A stretch of DNA of 64,000 bases from the NCBI GenBank assembly GCA_963070105.1, contig OY718807.1, positions 5,870,983 to 5,934,982 on the forward strand. Reading direction: 5' to 3'. This DNA is from Litomosoides sigmodontis (taxonomy: Eukaryota > Nematoda > Chromadorea > Rhabditida > Onchocercidae). Below are positions 51,256 to 64,000 of the stretch, in pieces. The notes beneath the pieces were generated by a model, which saw only the letters and a program-made list of their open reading frames with translations, was not told the DNA's origin and made no database searches. The stretch's first letter is position 1. Each line of letters starts with the position of its first letter. Both the position numbers and the translations under genes were made by a program.

Positions 51256-54200
51256 TTCCTTAAAGTACTTTTTTGTCGAAAGCGTTTTCATCCTTCCCCT
51301 TCCATCGCACAGTCTATCAGTTTACAACTAAGTTCAGTTGAATTGGGAAGGCGAAATGGATGAGATGGAAATTCGATTGTTGACACGATGTTGTCATGTC
51401 TTCGTTGAGAACTTTTTTCCTGCTAAAAGTTAAAATTCCACATGTATTGATTTCGTTTTTTATTAGTTCGCTTGATTTATACAATTTCGGAATACCTATT
51501 TTAAGGCTTCTAATTGGACTTCCTATTGCAGAAGTCTTAAAAAATAGTGGATAGTAAGTAATCAACCAACCGATAAATTGAGAGATGCTAAAACCATTTT
51601 GCGTCAATGAACGTTTTAGAAGACATACTTTGCGTGTGGCTTTTTAATTGACTATTTTTGAAAAGTTCACCCACTCCTTCATCGCTACTCTCTCTAGAAA
51701 CAGTTCTCTAAACGCTTCCTTATCCTGCATTGTTTGTAAATTTAAAATGTCAGTTCCACTTAACTTATGCTATCTCCAATACATTCATTCCTCACTGTAA
51801 GCACAACATCGATAAAATGTCATTAATCTGTCATTTAAATGGTCCTCTCACATCCATTATGTTTCCGTCACTGAAAACCCTCGTCCCTGTCGGCTATTTT
51901 GTTGAGCGGTGAAATGTACACATAATTACGCATGCAATTTTTTGATTCAATTTCCATACACGAAGTTTGCATTCTACTTATTTCTCCCTCCTCTCTATGG
52001 ATGTGCTGGTTGATATTGGAAATTATTTATTTCCTTCCACTTATTTCACCGATGTTTATTGCGCAGTCTTATGGGTTGTATGAGCTAAGGTAGCAACTTT
52101 CTCCCATGTCTTTTTTTCATTTCATTATTGTATGAGAATTTAACTGCAACTACGCAAAGCGGCATTGCGATGGACGGTGCGAGGAAGAAAAATTAAAATG
52201 CCAAGTGTTGCCATCTGTTTGTCAAGTATTATTCGAATATACGGGAATATTATTGCTTACGAGAAGTATGAGTGTCGACGTAAAGGGAATTGATTCCCTT
52301 TCCCCTAAGTAGACGTTAATTCCTTAATTAATTCTTCATTCATAGTACTTTTAGATCTCTTCTCATTTCACATCCCTCTCCACAATAGTTTTTAAATTTA
52401 GAGTTCAAAATAATCAGGGCTTCAATGAGTTTATCAACTATTCGAATTGGAATATAAACGTTAGAAGAGAAATTATTTGAATTAGTTTTGAAGTATCTCG
52501 AAAGCGCTACCCTAATGAATAGATGAAGTAAGAACATAACCTGCCTTATACCTTCAGCCTTATCAGTAATTCTATTTTATAGTTCTACGGAATTTTTGTA
52601 ATTTGTAAAATCATTAACTAATCTAACTTACGCATGTACTCCACAGTCAGATTAAAATAGCATACACACACATCCGTTCACTAATGCTAAACTCCTTCAT
52701 CAGACTGAAATTATGCTGTTAATTATTGTACCAAAATCAGGAAAATTTGTGCAAAAATATGCGCTCACCTTCTATGAAATCAACTGTATTCTAGGAGAGA
52801 AGGTAGGGTTGCAAAAGTAATGTTCCTTTTGCAGTATTACACAACTTATTGCTTCCTTGCAAGTGATGTAAATATCGTCGAAATAAATTTCTAATTTTGA
52901 AGTAATACTTTTGTTTTACCGGTGAATAATTGTGCGTTCATTAATAAATGCTTTGGAGACATGTTTGTTTCCATTTTTTCTTTGATCGGATTATCCGTTT
53001 AATGATTATTTAGTGATTGTAGTCGGTTGTAGCTTAGTTAAGCTCTCTTCGCTCATAAATTATAAAACATGCAAAACCATTGATTATATGATTGCGTGCA
53101 TGCTTTCTGCATTCATTCTAGCTAGTGTTGTGGCTGAGTTAGGGCATTGTAAATTTCAAACTGCAACACTATCAGATATAAAATAATATCTCTTCTTCAT
53201 CTTAAGAAAATATTCTTTTACTTGTGAATGACCAATAGTTACTGTTAGCCGTTCATGTCGGAATCATGATTTTATCAAAAGTTCGACAAATATTTTATGA
53301 ATAAACTAAGTGGCAGTGAATCAAATGCTACATCGATGGGGAAGTCAATGATATGTTGAAAGAATTTCACGATTTGCAGCAGAAATCCATGATGAGATAG
53401 TAAAGAACAAAATATTCACTAACATAGCCTTGCTGAAACACATAACTTAAGTAATATCATTTCAAATCCTAATTCACTCAAAATTACACGACTTCATTTC
53501 GAAAATTAAAAGTGGTATTCATGTCGTACACAAAACTCGCATGCTATTAGAATTCTGTTATTTGCTTGGAAAATCTACAGTAAACATCGACACGGTTTTG
53601 TTTCTGTACTTGTAAAGTTGGTTGTATTTTCATTGAAAAAAAAGGAAAAGATGTTGTGATTGGGAATGTTGTGAATAGTTGGGTAGAAAAACAAGTTAAT
53701 TGGGCGCAGCTTGATATTTAAAATGAAGTGATAAAAGAAAAGAAATTAAAGATTAGCTAAAACTGTATTGAAATAAAGGTGTACTGAAATTTCCTTTTGT
53801 TCTCATCATCTCGCTAACAAAAAGTACCGAACCGAGAAGAAAGTGGAAATTAAATTTATTTTTTCTATTTTTCAATGGTTAAGTGTAGCAAAAACAGAAG
53901 ATGAGTTAATTATATTGTAGACTTTCTAGCATTGTTTAATTGGTAATAACATGAAAGCAGTTGCACAACATTGTATAATCATCCGGGCAGGTCATCTTCA
54001 AAGGTCACTCTGTTTCAGTTATTTCTGTTTTACATTGATTGAGAGCGTATTGTCCAAGAAGTAGAATGCAGGAAGTGAGCTAGGGAACTGCTGCTCTGTT
54101 ATAGAAATCAAAAAAGTAATTTCCTTTCTTATCTCAATCTTTCCATTTTCATATCTTTTCATTTTTCATTGAACGCTCACTTCGAAAATTCACTTTTGTC

Positions 54201-54823
54201 AGATATATCTCAAATCGTTACTTGTCTTCCGTCTTAAAATTCCCACTTTATCTGTTTTTTCCTTGCGCCTATTAATATTTGATATTCGTTGTCATTGTCA
54301 CAGCTTATCACAACATCAAGTAAATCATCGATTCTTAGTTGGAACTTTTTGCTTCACAATCTTGTCAGTAGTTGAAAATCGAATCAAACTTTTACAATGT
54401 TTCCAATTATTTCAGTTATAATACAGAAAAATGCAGATGGAGTAGGAATATATTGCGTAAAAAGTTTATATTTGCTGCATAAATTTTACTTTTCTGTAGA
54501 ATTTTTCGAAGAAGCTTTAGTGGTAATATTCATTTAGAGATCTTTAAAGGTTTGTTATTAACGTGGAGTTGGAAATTCATGCTTATACCTAACCATCATT
54601 TGTTTCTGCTTAATCCTTATGTTCTATTTATTTTTGAAATTCATTTCTTCGGCCAGTTTCGCGCTAAAATTTCGTTTCAATTTCTGGCATTCCTAAATTC
54701 TATTCATTTTTTCAGGACAAGAATTACACATTTAGCCTACTAAACGAAGTACTAACGAAGAGGATAGTCGAACTTTATACGTCAACATTATATACTACTG
54801 CAGCTGTTAAAACGATTTAAACA

Positions 54824-57800
54824 ATGCCACTTTCATGCTTGCCTTTTTTTGCCTGTAACAGGCAGGTGGACATGCTCGATCGTCGACAGTGTAATCTTCA
54901 GTCCATACCGCATGATATCGATAGGAATGCGCGAACACTGGAAGAAATGTATTTGGATTGCAATCACATCAAAGATCTCGATAAGGTTTCAGTTTCTATT
55001 TCTTTTCCCGTAATGCAAGTGAATTTGAAAAACGCACGCAATATGTTATTGTGAGTGAGTTTCTCTTACGTGAACCACTTACTGTCACATTTTTCACCTG
55101 CAATAACCTCTCACTAATAGTAAAGATAAAGGACCTTTTTTCCGAACCATTGGTAGCTATTTGTTTTTGGTAGAGCACTACTTTTTTCATTCAATTATCT
55201 TCTCTTGCTATCAGTGTGACATCGTAAACAAAAAATCAAGGTTGTAAACTGGCAAAGTTGCTTTTGTTTATCACACATTTACAGTTAAGGCAGTAGTTTT
55301 GGGTTTGCAAAGGAATGTCAAGGTCAACCAAAAAACATGACATTTTAATTTCGCTTTTCGGAAGAGATGAATTTTTTGAAACATCTTTCTATTTATTCCT
55401 AATTAATTCAGCATCATTACACAGTTAATTTTGTAGCCGCTATTTCGATGTCGAAAGTTAAAAATTCTCAGTTTGAGTGAAAATGAAGTTATTCGTTTAC
55501 CCTCCGACATTGCTCACCTTACTTATCTGGAGGAGCTCAACCTGAAAGGAAACGGTAAGTGCAGTGGCTGAATCTTAGAATGTTTTTAGAATATGTAGGA
55601 CGAAACAAATCGAGTAAAACTTATAAGAAAAATAGAGAATATTTAGACTAACTGTATTTGACTAATATTTGACTAAAAAAATCATTCTGTTACAACAAAG
55701 CAAGTTTTTCCGCCTTAAATTATAATTCTGCAGATGTCTCTGATCTTCCGGAAGAAATAAAAAATTGCATTCAGCTGAAGATTCTTGATCTTAGCTCGAA
55801 TCCTATTACAAGGTTAAAATTAAATTAATCGTTTCTTTCGTCCAATTTCATATGATCCATTGGTGCTACATATCTACTATTAAACTGATATTAAAAAGAA
55901 GCGACATTTTTCATTTTCGTGCATAGTGTTTCAAATTTTGTCAGCAATTGGAAAAATAAAGGAAATTGTTAGATTCCAACAATTATTAAACAAGAAATTG
56001 TCCAACTCATGTTTCTGAAATAATTATGGAATACAAAAAACGTTTAACTCATTTTGGATAGGCTGCCACCAACAATAACTCAGTTGACATCAATGACGAG
56101 CCTTGGTTTAAATGATATTTCACTCACTCAAATGCCTCACGATATTGGTCAGTTGCGGAATTTGCGATCCTTGGAAGTTCGTGAAAATTTATTACGAACA
56201 GTGCCGCCATCGATTAGCCAATTAAACCAGTTACGAAGACTGGATCTTGGTCATAATGAACTTGATGATTTGGTAAGTTTCTTTTTATTAAATGTAGCCT
56301 GTGTTCCATCCATAATCAAAAAAGCTCTGCCGACAAATATTTAACAAGTTTAAGCTGCTTTATTGAATTCACCTGTTTTGCTTTGTATATATTTTGATAT
56401 TATACTCCTGTACTTCAGACGTTATTTCTCTATAATTTCAGCCAAACGAAATAGGTATGCTGGAAAATTTGGAAGAATTGTACGTGGATCAAAACGATTT
56501 GGAAGTTCTTCCCGAATCGATTGTTCAATGCCGTTCATTAGAACAATTAGATGTTTCCGAAAACAAATTAATGGTCTTACCGGATGAGATTGGAGATTTG
56601 GAAAAGCTGGACGATCTTACCATTGCTCAGAACTGTCTGCAAGTGTTGCCTAGTTCGATTGGCAAGTTCCGCGCATTGCTTTTCAGATTTTTAGAGTCAC
56701 TGTTAAAGCGGAGTTTCTAACTGTTTTTCTTTAAATTGGTAGTTTTTCGTTACTTCAGTCATGTACGGTTCTCCATGTGAATATTAACCGACTGCAAGTC
56801 GAAATCTCGTACTATGAAATGATTAACTGAAGGCTATAAAGAATTGTTTTCATTACATAACAGTGCAAAAATTGTCCTACAGCAATCATGTTTTAATTAC
56901 ACGTTACAGGACGATTAAAAAAGCTGTCTATGCTAAAAGCAGATCGTAACGCAATCACGCAGTTAACACCGGCAATTGGTAGTTGTCATGCATTAACAGA
57001 AATCTACTTAACTGAAAATTTGCTCACAGTAAGTTATCTATTCGGTTTTCGGTGCTTGCGATGAAATGTAAACTGTATGTTCAATTTCCGATTACCTTAT
57101 TATGTGAAAATTAATATGAAGTTAGAACCAGGAGGTTACGTCTTCAAAATTGTAGATTTAGAATTAAAAAAATAATAAGTGTTATAAGAACTTTTTAAGT
57201 TCTTTCAGCGAGAAAATTATGCCTACATTTGGCAGAAATAATTATAATGAATTTTCAGGAAATTCCTAGTTCAATTGGTAATTTGAAAAACTTGCGGACA
57301 CTCAATTTGGATAAGAATCAGTTAAAGGAACTTCCTCCTACGGTAGTGTTATCATTACTTCTGTGATACAATTGATTTTGTTGCATTTTATCGTTATGGT
57401 TTTCTTTCTTTCCTCTTCCTAAAAAAATGCCATTCAGTGGGATAATTTCACAGAATGACTTAACGACTAAATAAATGATATAAAGAAGTTTTTTCAGATT
57501 GGTGGTTGTACCTCGTTGTCAGTTCTTTCACTTCGTGATAATTTAATAGAGCAACTTCCACTTGAAATTGGACGACTTGAAAACCTACGAGTATTGGATG
57601 TTTGCAATAACCGTCTGAATTATTTGCCTTTCACAGTGAACGTTCTTTTCAAACTAAGAGCTTTGTGGCTGTCTGAGAATCAGGTGAGGATTACTTTGTG
57701 GTCTAAAATTAAATCATACACTTTGTGTTTTTTAGAATCATCTTTTGCATCATTTTAGTTTTACGAGATGTTTTTTTAAAATCTTTAAGAAATATAAATG

Positions 57801-60800
57801 TGCTGTAAATATCGAATTTTCTCTATTTTATTTCTTTACTGAATTCCTAAATATTTTTGGTTTTTATTCCTATTATTTAAGTCACAAGCAATGCTGAAAT
57901 TGCAAACGGAGCAAGACCCAAGAACAGGAATCAAAGTTCTAACATGTTATCTCCTGCCACAAAGCAATTCGCAACCTGGTATCTGAAATTTCCTTTTCTT
58001 GACATTTCTTGTTTCTTCGAACTTGTCAAGTAGATGACAAATGGTTTCACGTTTCGGTTTTTGTGTTGCAGTAGAACATGCTCCACCAAACCGTTCTTTC
58101 ATTGGTGGTCCGAAAGTACATTTTGGTAGTGATCTGGAAGAAACGCATGAGGATGAGAACGAAGTAGGACAGTTTTCACGACATGACACTCCTCATCCAA
58201 AGCCACACTCCCACACACCGAAGTTCAAAAAGCAGTCCATTGATGGTCACATCATTCATCATGACGATGACGTAAGTGGTATATCTTAGTTTTTTTATAG
58301 TCTACTGAACCGGTACGCTGTGTGTTGACCATCCAAGTGGTTATTATCCTTTTGTAAAAATTCTGATGAATGAATGAATAGCTGCTGTATTAGTATTATT
58401 ATGCGAGGCTCTGTATTTACTAGGTCTAAAGGTAAGTTGCGGACTTTAGGGAATTTGTATCCGCTGTTTTCAGGAATTATAGCATTACACTGCTTACAAA
58501 ACCCATCGGAGGTTTGCCTACGCCATTTTCCCTGCTTACTGTTTTTTTTTTTGTACTGCTAGAGAGCTTTCGTGCTATTATGCTCATGCAATTTGTGGGA
58601 ATTTTTTCCATCTAACTTTTGCCACATAACGAACGAGTTAATAAGGAGATAGTTCTAGTAATTTTATTTTGACTCTATGCCGATTTATTGGTCTTACCTA
58701 GGAAACGTGCTAAATCGAAATAATTTGCCCATTAATATGATTTACTGGTTTTATTTTTAATTTATTGAAATAGAGAGACTATAGATTTGCATGTTGGTGG
58801 TGTCTTAATTAACTCAGTTTGTAATTTTTAGTTTATGTTTCAACTAATAACTTTGATCATTTTTATAGCATTCCGCGAAACCACCGACATTGACATTGAA
58901 TTCTGCTCGAAAGCGTGGTACGGATGAAGGTTCACCACGTCAAATATCTCCAGCAGCACCGACAGTTACTCAAATTGCTTCTCTGCGAAGTGCATTAAAG
59001 CATCCACCTGTACTACCATCTGCTGCTAATTTTGATCGCAATGTAAGGTTCCACTTTTTCTTACTTCATTTAATTTACGCTTTTATTTATAACAAGAGTA
59101 TAACTTACTAGGGTAACAGGTCTTTGGTAGTTTAAAGGTTTTTTAACGCTACGTCGTATGAGACCAGGTAGAGCCAAAACTTTTTACTCGATTGATAACC
59201 CAAAAATCTAGTGCTGTATTTTAACTCATGCTATTGCGAGAAATTTACAGATTTCAGCATGTACCCTGGCACATTATTTTGGGTACATATTACTGTTAAT
59301 ATTGTTAGCGCAATTCGTTTGATTTCATACGCTACTTTTAGGTTGAACGTACAACGCATCAGAGGCAAAAGTTATCACCAGGTGTTGAAATAATGAATGT
59401 AAAAATTCATCGTGATGCAAATGGAGGCCTTGGCTTGTCTATTGCAGGCGGTTTAGAATCAACGCCATATAAGGTATTTTGAAAAAATTAGCGCTTCTAA
59501 AAATTTTTGTTATATTGTTAAAAGATGAAAACGTGACATTGACACATGTAATCTGTATAATTAGAGGTGATTATTCTATATGGTTTTAGGATGATGACAC
59601 TGGTTTATTCGTCTCGAAACTTACTGATGGTGGCCCGGCGATGACTGCTGGACTACGAGTTGGCGACAAATTACTTCGTGTTAATAAAACAGATGTGGTC
59701 AACGTGCGGCATCAGGCACGCTTTCATTTCTCTGCAGAACTTCAGAGTATTAAGAGTGAACGACGTTTCTGTACTGCTTTCAACTAACATGAAGTGAAAG
59801 TAACTCAGTGCATTCTTTTTAATTTCACTTTCTCCTATGTTTGATGTTCAGGTAGCAGTAACATCAATGCAGGATGCTCGAGATGTCGTAGAGTTAACAA
59901 TTTTACGTGATTCCCGTGAAACGCCGCCTTCCCATATTGCTCCCAGCGCCTATACTGTTAGGAGTTTTGATTTTCAGAGTTTGATTTTTTCCTTTTCAAT
60001 TTCGAAAGTTCTTTTATTGATGAATTTCATTTTGATGCATTCGAATGGTAAATGAAATAAAACGTAAACATCGTTTTAGAAATCTCCAAACCAGAGTATT
60101 GATAACTCGTTTGTTTCGGAATCTGTCGAAGCGTCATCATCAGTGGCAAAAGAGACCATTTCGACAATAATTCGACGGGACGTGAATGGTTCGCCGGGAT
60201 TCAGTGTTGCGAGTGGTACAGGTGATATAATTATAATATCATGTATTTCTTCTGGAGGTGCAGCTGAAAGAGATGGCAAGTTGCGCGTTGGTGATCGCGT
60301 ACTTTCGGTAAGGTTTTTTTTGAAAAGTTATTGATTTCCAAACAAATTCCTATGCTTTCATGAAATATATTTTGGTTTAATTTCGTGCGTATATATAATT
60401 CAGATAAATGGTACAAATATGAGAGGTGCGAGGCATGATCAGGCAGTGGCGTTACTAACTGGGCATAGTGGAAATGACATTTATTTAGTGGTGCAGAGAG
60501 ATCATGTGAATCAAAATGATTCCGTAACTCCTTGTTCACCGAGGTAATTGCTTTCTGGAATATTTCTTATTTGACCTGATTAGTATGCAAGTTTTAATTA
60601 AGCAAAGTTAAAAAATCTTGTTTAAGTTTGTCATCAACAAAAACACACACAGTTGAACAGATATCGTCGCTAAAGAAATATGGTTTTGGTGATTCTTCTT
60701 GGGATGGTAAAACTGAGGTTAGTTATTGCATCGTCATGTACTGCATTCAGCGTGTTTTCTATAATAGTAATTGTTAGGAAATGGTTGTCTACTTTCCTTT

Positions 60801-63627
60801 TTTATGAGTATTAAGTGAAATAAAATATAAACAATGTAAGAAAAATTACTTTCCTCGTAGTACAATTTATAGTTTTAGTCACTACAAGACATTATCGTTT
60901 TTTTAAGTCACTACAAGATTTTATCATGGTTACCTTAATTTTATGTAATTGAGGGAATAAATGTACTAAGAAAGTAAAGCTGGAAATTCAGAAGCAGTAA
61001 CGGAACACACTAGCTCTCTAAACACACCATGTGGTGTATTAAGTATTCTCACCTTTTGAATGATTTTTTCACATGCATAAAAAAACTTTGCAGGAAGTAG
61101 AACTTGTACGTGATAATCATTCACTGGGTTTATCGATTGTCGGTGGCAGTGATCATTCTTCTCATCCATTTGGTGTCAACGCACCCGGCGTATTTATTTC
61201 AAAGATAACATTAAATTCACCTGCAGGTCGTTCACAGAGATTACGTATTGGAGATAGGATATTATCGGTGAACAATGTTAATATTCGTACAGCGAAGCAT
61301 CAAACGGCGGTTGAGGTATTTCAACATAGCTACCGTATTGTATTACATTATGTAGTCATTTTATTACTATAATTTTTTGTATTTTTTTCATTATTATATT
61401 TAAAAATTACTGCAATATTTACTGCCGTTATAACCAAAGGAAAATATATCATTTCAGATAACAATAAATAGTATTTTACCGACATTAATTGTGATTTCCA
61501 AATAAACACCTGCAAAGCTTGGCGTATCATGCTCAAATAGAAAAAATTGCCATTCACGCTTCATTTTTGGTTAATTTTAGGCTCTAAAACAAAGCGATAG
61601 GACAGTACATTTGTTAGTCATCCATGAGCCACAACCACCGGGCTTAAGAGAAGTAATAATTAAGCGAAACGTTGGCGAAGCATTGGGATTAAATATCTGT
61701 GGTGGTATCGGCAGTCCACCCGCAAATCCTCTTGACAAATCTGATGAGGGTATTTTCATCGAAAAGGTTCCTTTCATTTATGAGAAGGCAGAAATATATG
61801 ATGGTAGAAGTTATATTGGATATTATTTGCACATACTCGTTTAAATTAATCTGCTGTTTCTAGGTGGAACGAAGCGGTCCTGCAGCTGCATCATCGTTGT
61901 CTGCAGGAACTCGTATTCTAGAGGTTAATGATGAGTCTCTCCTGGGATGCTCACAGGAAGAGGCAGCTCGTATTTTACGTCAGTCTGGAACCACTGTACG
62001 GCTGTTAGTATGTGATGCTTTCTGTGTCCCTTCTTCCACTGTAAGTTCTCTCTGTTAGCCTTATTCAATACTTATGCATTATGCATTAAATAATTAGATA
62101 CTTTTTACCGTATTATTATGAATTTTTAGAACCCATATTTACTTACTCGTACTTGTTCCTCAGCTTTCCAAAATGTATTTTCACACCATGCAATTGATTC
62201 TTGCTTTCAGGTGTCATCCTTGTTCATGAGTCCAGCCAATAATGATGCACGAGTTGCAACGGGTGAACGTCAAGCTATGATTTCCAGTACTCTTTTAAAT
62301 GCCGATATGCAAGGATCATTAAGTGGCTGTTTGTCACAACCATTCAAACAACCTTCATCATCGGATGCTGGAAAATCCGAAGTAGTCCGAAACAATTTAG
62401 CATCTATTTCGGCTGATAGTCCTTTGGCTGCTTCTTCTCCAATTCCGCCCATCTCTTCATCATCTATTGCGGTTCATCCCATTTTTTTTTTTTTGATAAA
62501 TACTCTAAAATTCAATTAGTTTTTTTAGCCTCAACACAAATGTCGAGGTATTGACCGATTATAATGAGCAGGGAAATTTAATATTTATCAAAAATGGGAT
62601 GCAGGGCTAAATATAATAAGTGGTTATCAGCATCAGCACTAATTAACGATGTTGTTTTCGTGCATGTGATAAAAATTGTAGCTTAAGGGAGTTACTTGAG
62701 GGAGTAGAGGAAGAATAGACTTGGAGACTAATACCGCTTAGTAAAATTGAATCTTATACTTGCAGACAGTTGAAATTTGTTGGAATATTTTTCTTTGAAT
62801 ATAAAATCAGTTAAAAAGGTTTTGAATGCCATTTTGTACGGCTTTAAGTGATCTGTAGACAGGTGTGTGACTTCTCATGCATTTCATCATGACAGTCCAT
62901 GAAGTAATACTAAGATAAGATACCTAAATATTTAACATTAAAACTATTATGATCCCGATGATATGTAGTGAGATAAGACATATTGCTACATATGCAAACG
63001 GATTTGCAATGTAAATTCTGCTTACGGATACTAAATAAAATTAATGGCGCAACTTCTTCCATTTCTCGATTAATTTTGAATTTTTAGACACCTTTATCAA
63101 CGTCGAGCTTATCTCAACCTTTGTCTACATTTTCATCATCGAGTACGATCAGATTTTCTCCCTCAAGCCAGCGTCCAGCAATACCCCCTCCAATCGCCCC
63201 AAAGCCGAGAATCATTCCAAGTCAGGTAATAGACATGCTATAATTTTTTACGTTCATGGTTTCGAATTTTTACATTATCAGTGTCATTTAGTCTAGAATA
63301 GAGTTCGTAAAATTTCCTAGGACATATCAGATGTTTTTTGTGCCGTTTTTTGCTTATGGTTTTTTTTCGCCACAGTTTGAAAAGTTCTCGTTTTTTGTTT
63401 TTGAACGTTTAATTTCTTGTATGCAGTTTGGTTTTTTTTTAAATCGAATTTCGTTTATTTGCTTATTTTACTAAAGTTTCGATAAATATCTTAACATTAA
63501 GTAACATTTAAAAGTTAGTCACAGGTGTCTCACATGCCTCATTGTTAAGTGTTTTGGAACTAAATTAAGTGCTAGATATTAACGTCGGGTTAAGTGCTCG
63601 TTGCTTTTTATTTTCTCGCTTTTCCAT

Positions 63628-63699
<72 letters not shown>

Positions 63700-63923
63700 G
63701 TATTAACACGACCGATCATTCTTAACAAATCAAAACAGCGCCAGCCAATATCTGTTACATATGGTTGTAACTATAGTTCTGGTGTTTCTGACATTTTTTG
63801 GAAAAAAATTATACAAGATCTGTCCTGATGCGGGGTGGAAGCAAATTCGATTTACAGCAATTAAAAGAAAAGCTAACTGTTTCCTACAACCAGCCTGTAA
63901 TGGATTCAAGCCTTCCAGTGTGA
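54824..63923 (+). CDS. scrib: Scribble / LET-413, LRR protein with four PDZ domains
   Basis: Twenty-three exons, 1173 aa: 54824..54985, 55437..55554, 55734..55812, 56062..56272, 56442..56661, 56910..57028, 57259..57342, 57498..57683, 57882..57978, 58072..58271, 58869..59042, 59342..59473, 59590..59715, 59852..59956, 60080..60307, 60404..60543, 60627..60717, 61094..61315, 61581..61766, 61864..62040, 62211..62471, 63088..63225, 63858..63923. Scribble is a basolateral scaffold acting with Dlg and Lgl in epithelial polarity. Residues 1-425 are the LRR block starting [18 protein letters not shown] (human IPLWRCNRHVESVDKRHC) and ending [12 protein letters not shown], which matches human Scribble closely, with the LAP-specific region after it. 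PDZ domains lie near residues 566-650 ([10 protein letters not shown]), 695-780 (SPGFSVASG), 825-915 (SLGLSIVGG) and 920-1010 (ALGLNICGG). The Ser/Pro-rich tail ends in SSLPV. C. elegans LET-413 has one PDZ. Introns 5 and 13 use GC donors. AATAAA at 63976-63981. Confidence 0.93.
56662..56909 (+). other. GC-AG intron in Scribble LRR region
   Basis: The exon ends TCGATTG, the intron begins GCAAGT, and the acceptor is GTTACAG. The join gives [15 protein letters not shown], colinear with human IGQLKQLSILKVDQN, so the boundary is well fixed. Confidence 0.9.
59716..59851 (+). other. GC-AG intron in Scribble PDZ1
   Basis: The exon ends CATCAG, the intron begins GCACGC, and the acceptor is GATGTTCAG. 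The join HQ|VAVTSM gives the normal PDZ spacing of His before helix 2 (HxxAV). A GT donor 18 nt upstream would keep the frame but delete that turn. Confidence 0.75.
63631..63696. repeat. AT microsatellite, 33 units
   Basis: A 66-bp perfect (AT)33 tract in the last intron of the Scribble gene. Confidence 0.98.
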
Positions 63924-64000
63924 ATAATGATTGCATAGCTTGAATACATCAATCATCCTTCCGTGTTAGAAGTTAAATAAACTTTACTTCAAAAAAATGA

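Larger units (their letters stand above)
48587..54715. other. Gene-poor 6-kb region upstream of Scribble
   Basis: No coding region can be supported. It holds a perfect 19-bp hairpin (49234-49275), a GC-rich patch (about 49980-50340), a pyrimidine-rich tract (50412-50455), a CA/TA-rich tract (50562-50600) and five CATCC units (51231-51255). The 49.9-51.2 kb part differs sharply in base composition from the AT-rich flanks and may be the Scribble promoter and first noncoding exon. An acceptor TTTTTCAG at 54709-54716 could receive either that exon or a spliced leader. A minus frame at 48848-49099 remains unexplained. Confidence 0.5.

Overview
The window is nuclear DNA of a parasitic nematode, most likely a filarial or spirurid (clade III) worm. 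Evidence: AT-rich sequence, split genes with many introns of about 50-500 bp, acceptor sites placed just before start codons (as expected for spliced-leader trans-splicing), and a nematode gene set (a LEV-9 ortholog with WAP and CCP domains, LIN-32-like bHLH, DPY-28-type condensin subunit, MOM-1/Porcupine, LET-413/Scribble). No bacterial, viral or transposase genes were seen. Species cannot be fixed from the sequence.

Layout: (1) 1-570, last three exons of Rab geranylgeranyltransferase beta (+). (2) 2618-3916, atonal/LIN-32-type bHLH factor (+). (3) 6070-8110, GMP reductase (+). (4) 8838-16639, a 23-exon secreted LEV-9-like protein (-). (5) 18588-19275, glutaredoxin-like protein; 19279-21530, taspase-1; 21996-31654, condensin subunit D2; all (+), the first two only 3 bp apart. 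(6) 32414-35925, C2H2 zinc-finger protein (+). (7) 36634-37410, unidentified acidic protein (-). (8) 38141-38924, DGCR6/gonadal family (+). (9) 39835-40833, ribosomal protein uL13/RPL13A, then 41086-42565, Elongator subunit ELP6, both (+). (10) 42903-45102, Porcupine O-acyltransferase (-). (11) 46123-48586, KICSTOR subunit KICS2 (+). (12) a gene-poor 6-kb stretch. (13) 54824-63923, full-length Scribble with leucine-rich repeats and four PDZ domains (+).

Exon models were built by hand from splice-site phase and similarity to known families. In every multi-exon model the exon phases join without a stop, and several lengths match the human protein closely (ELP6 266 aa, RPL13A 203 aa, PORCN 469 vs 461, KICS2 438 vs 445). 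Apart from housekeeping functions (translation, tRNA modification, purine salvage, chromosome condensation, amino-acid sensing to TORC1) the window holds genes for Wnt lipidation, epithelial polarity, neuronal fate and synaptic receptor clustering.

Most notable: a LEV-9 ortholog about twice the length of the WAP+8 CCP core, with a tetra-arginine site at the junction and an Ig-like module in the tail; a nematode Scribble that keeps four PDZ domains; five inferred GC-AG introns among about 119 modelled introns; two inferred introns below 40 nt; and a 24-bp inverted duplication flanked by 13-bp direct repeats that looks like a templated insertion.
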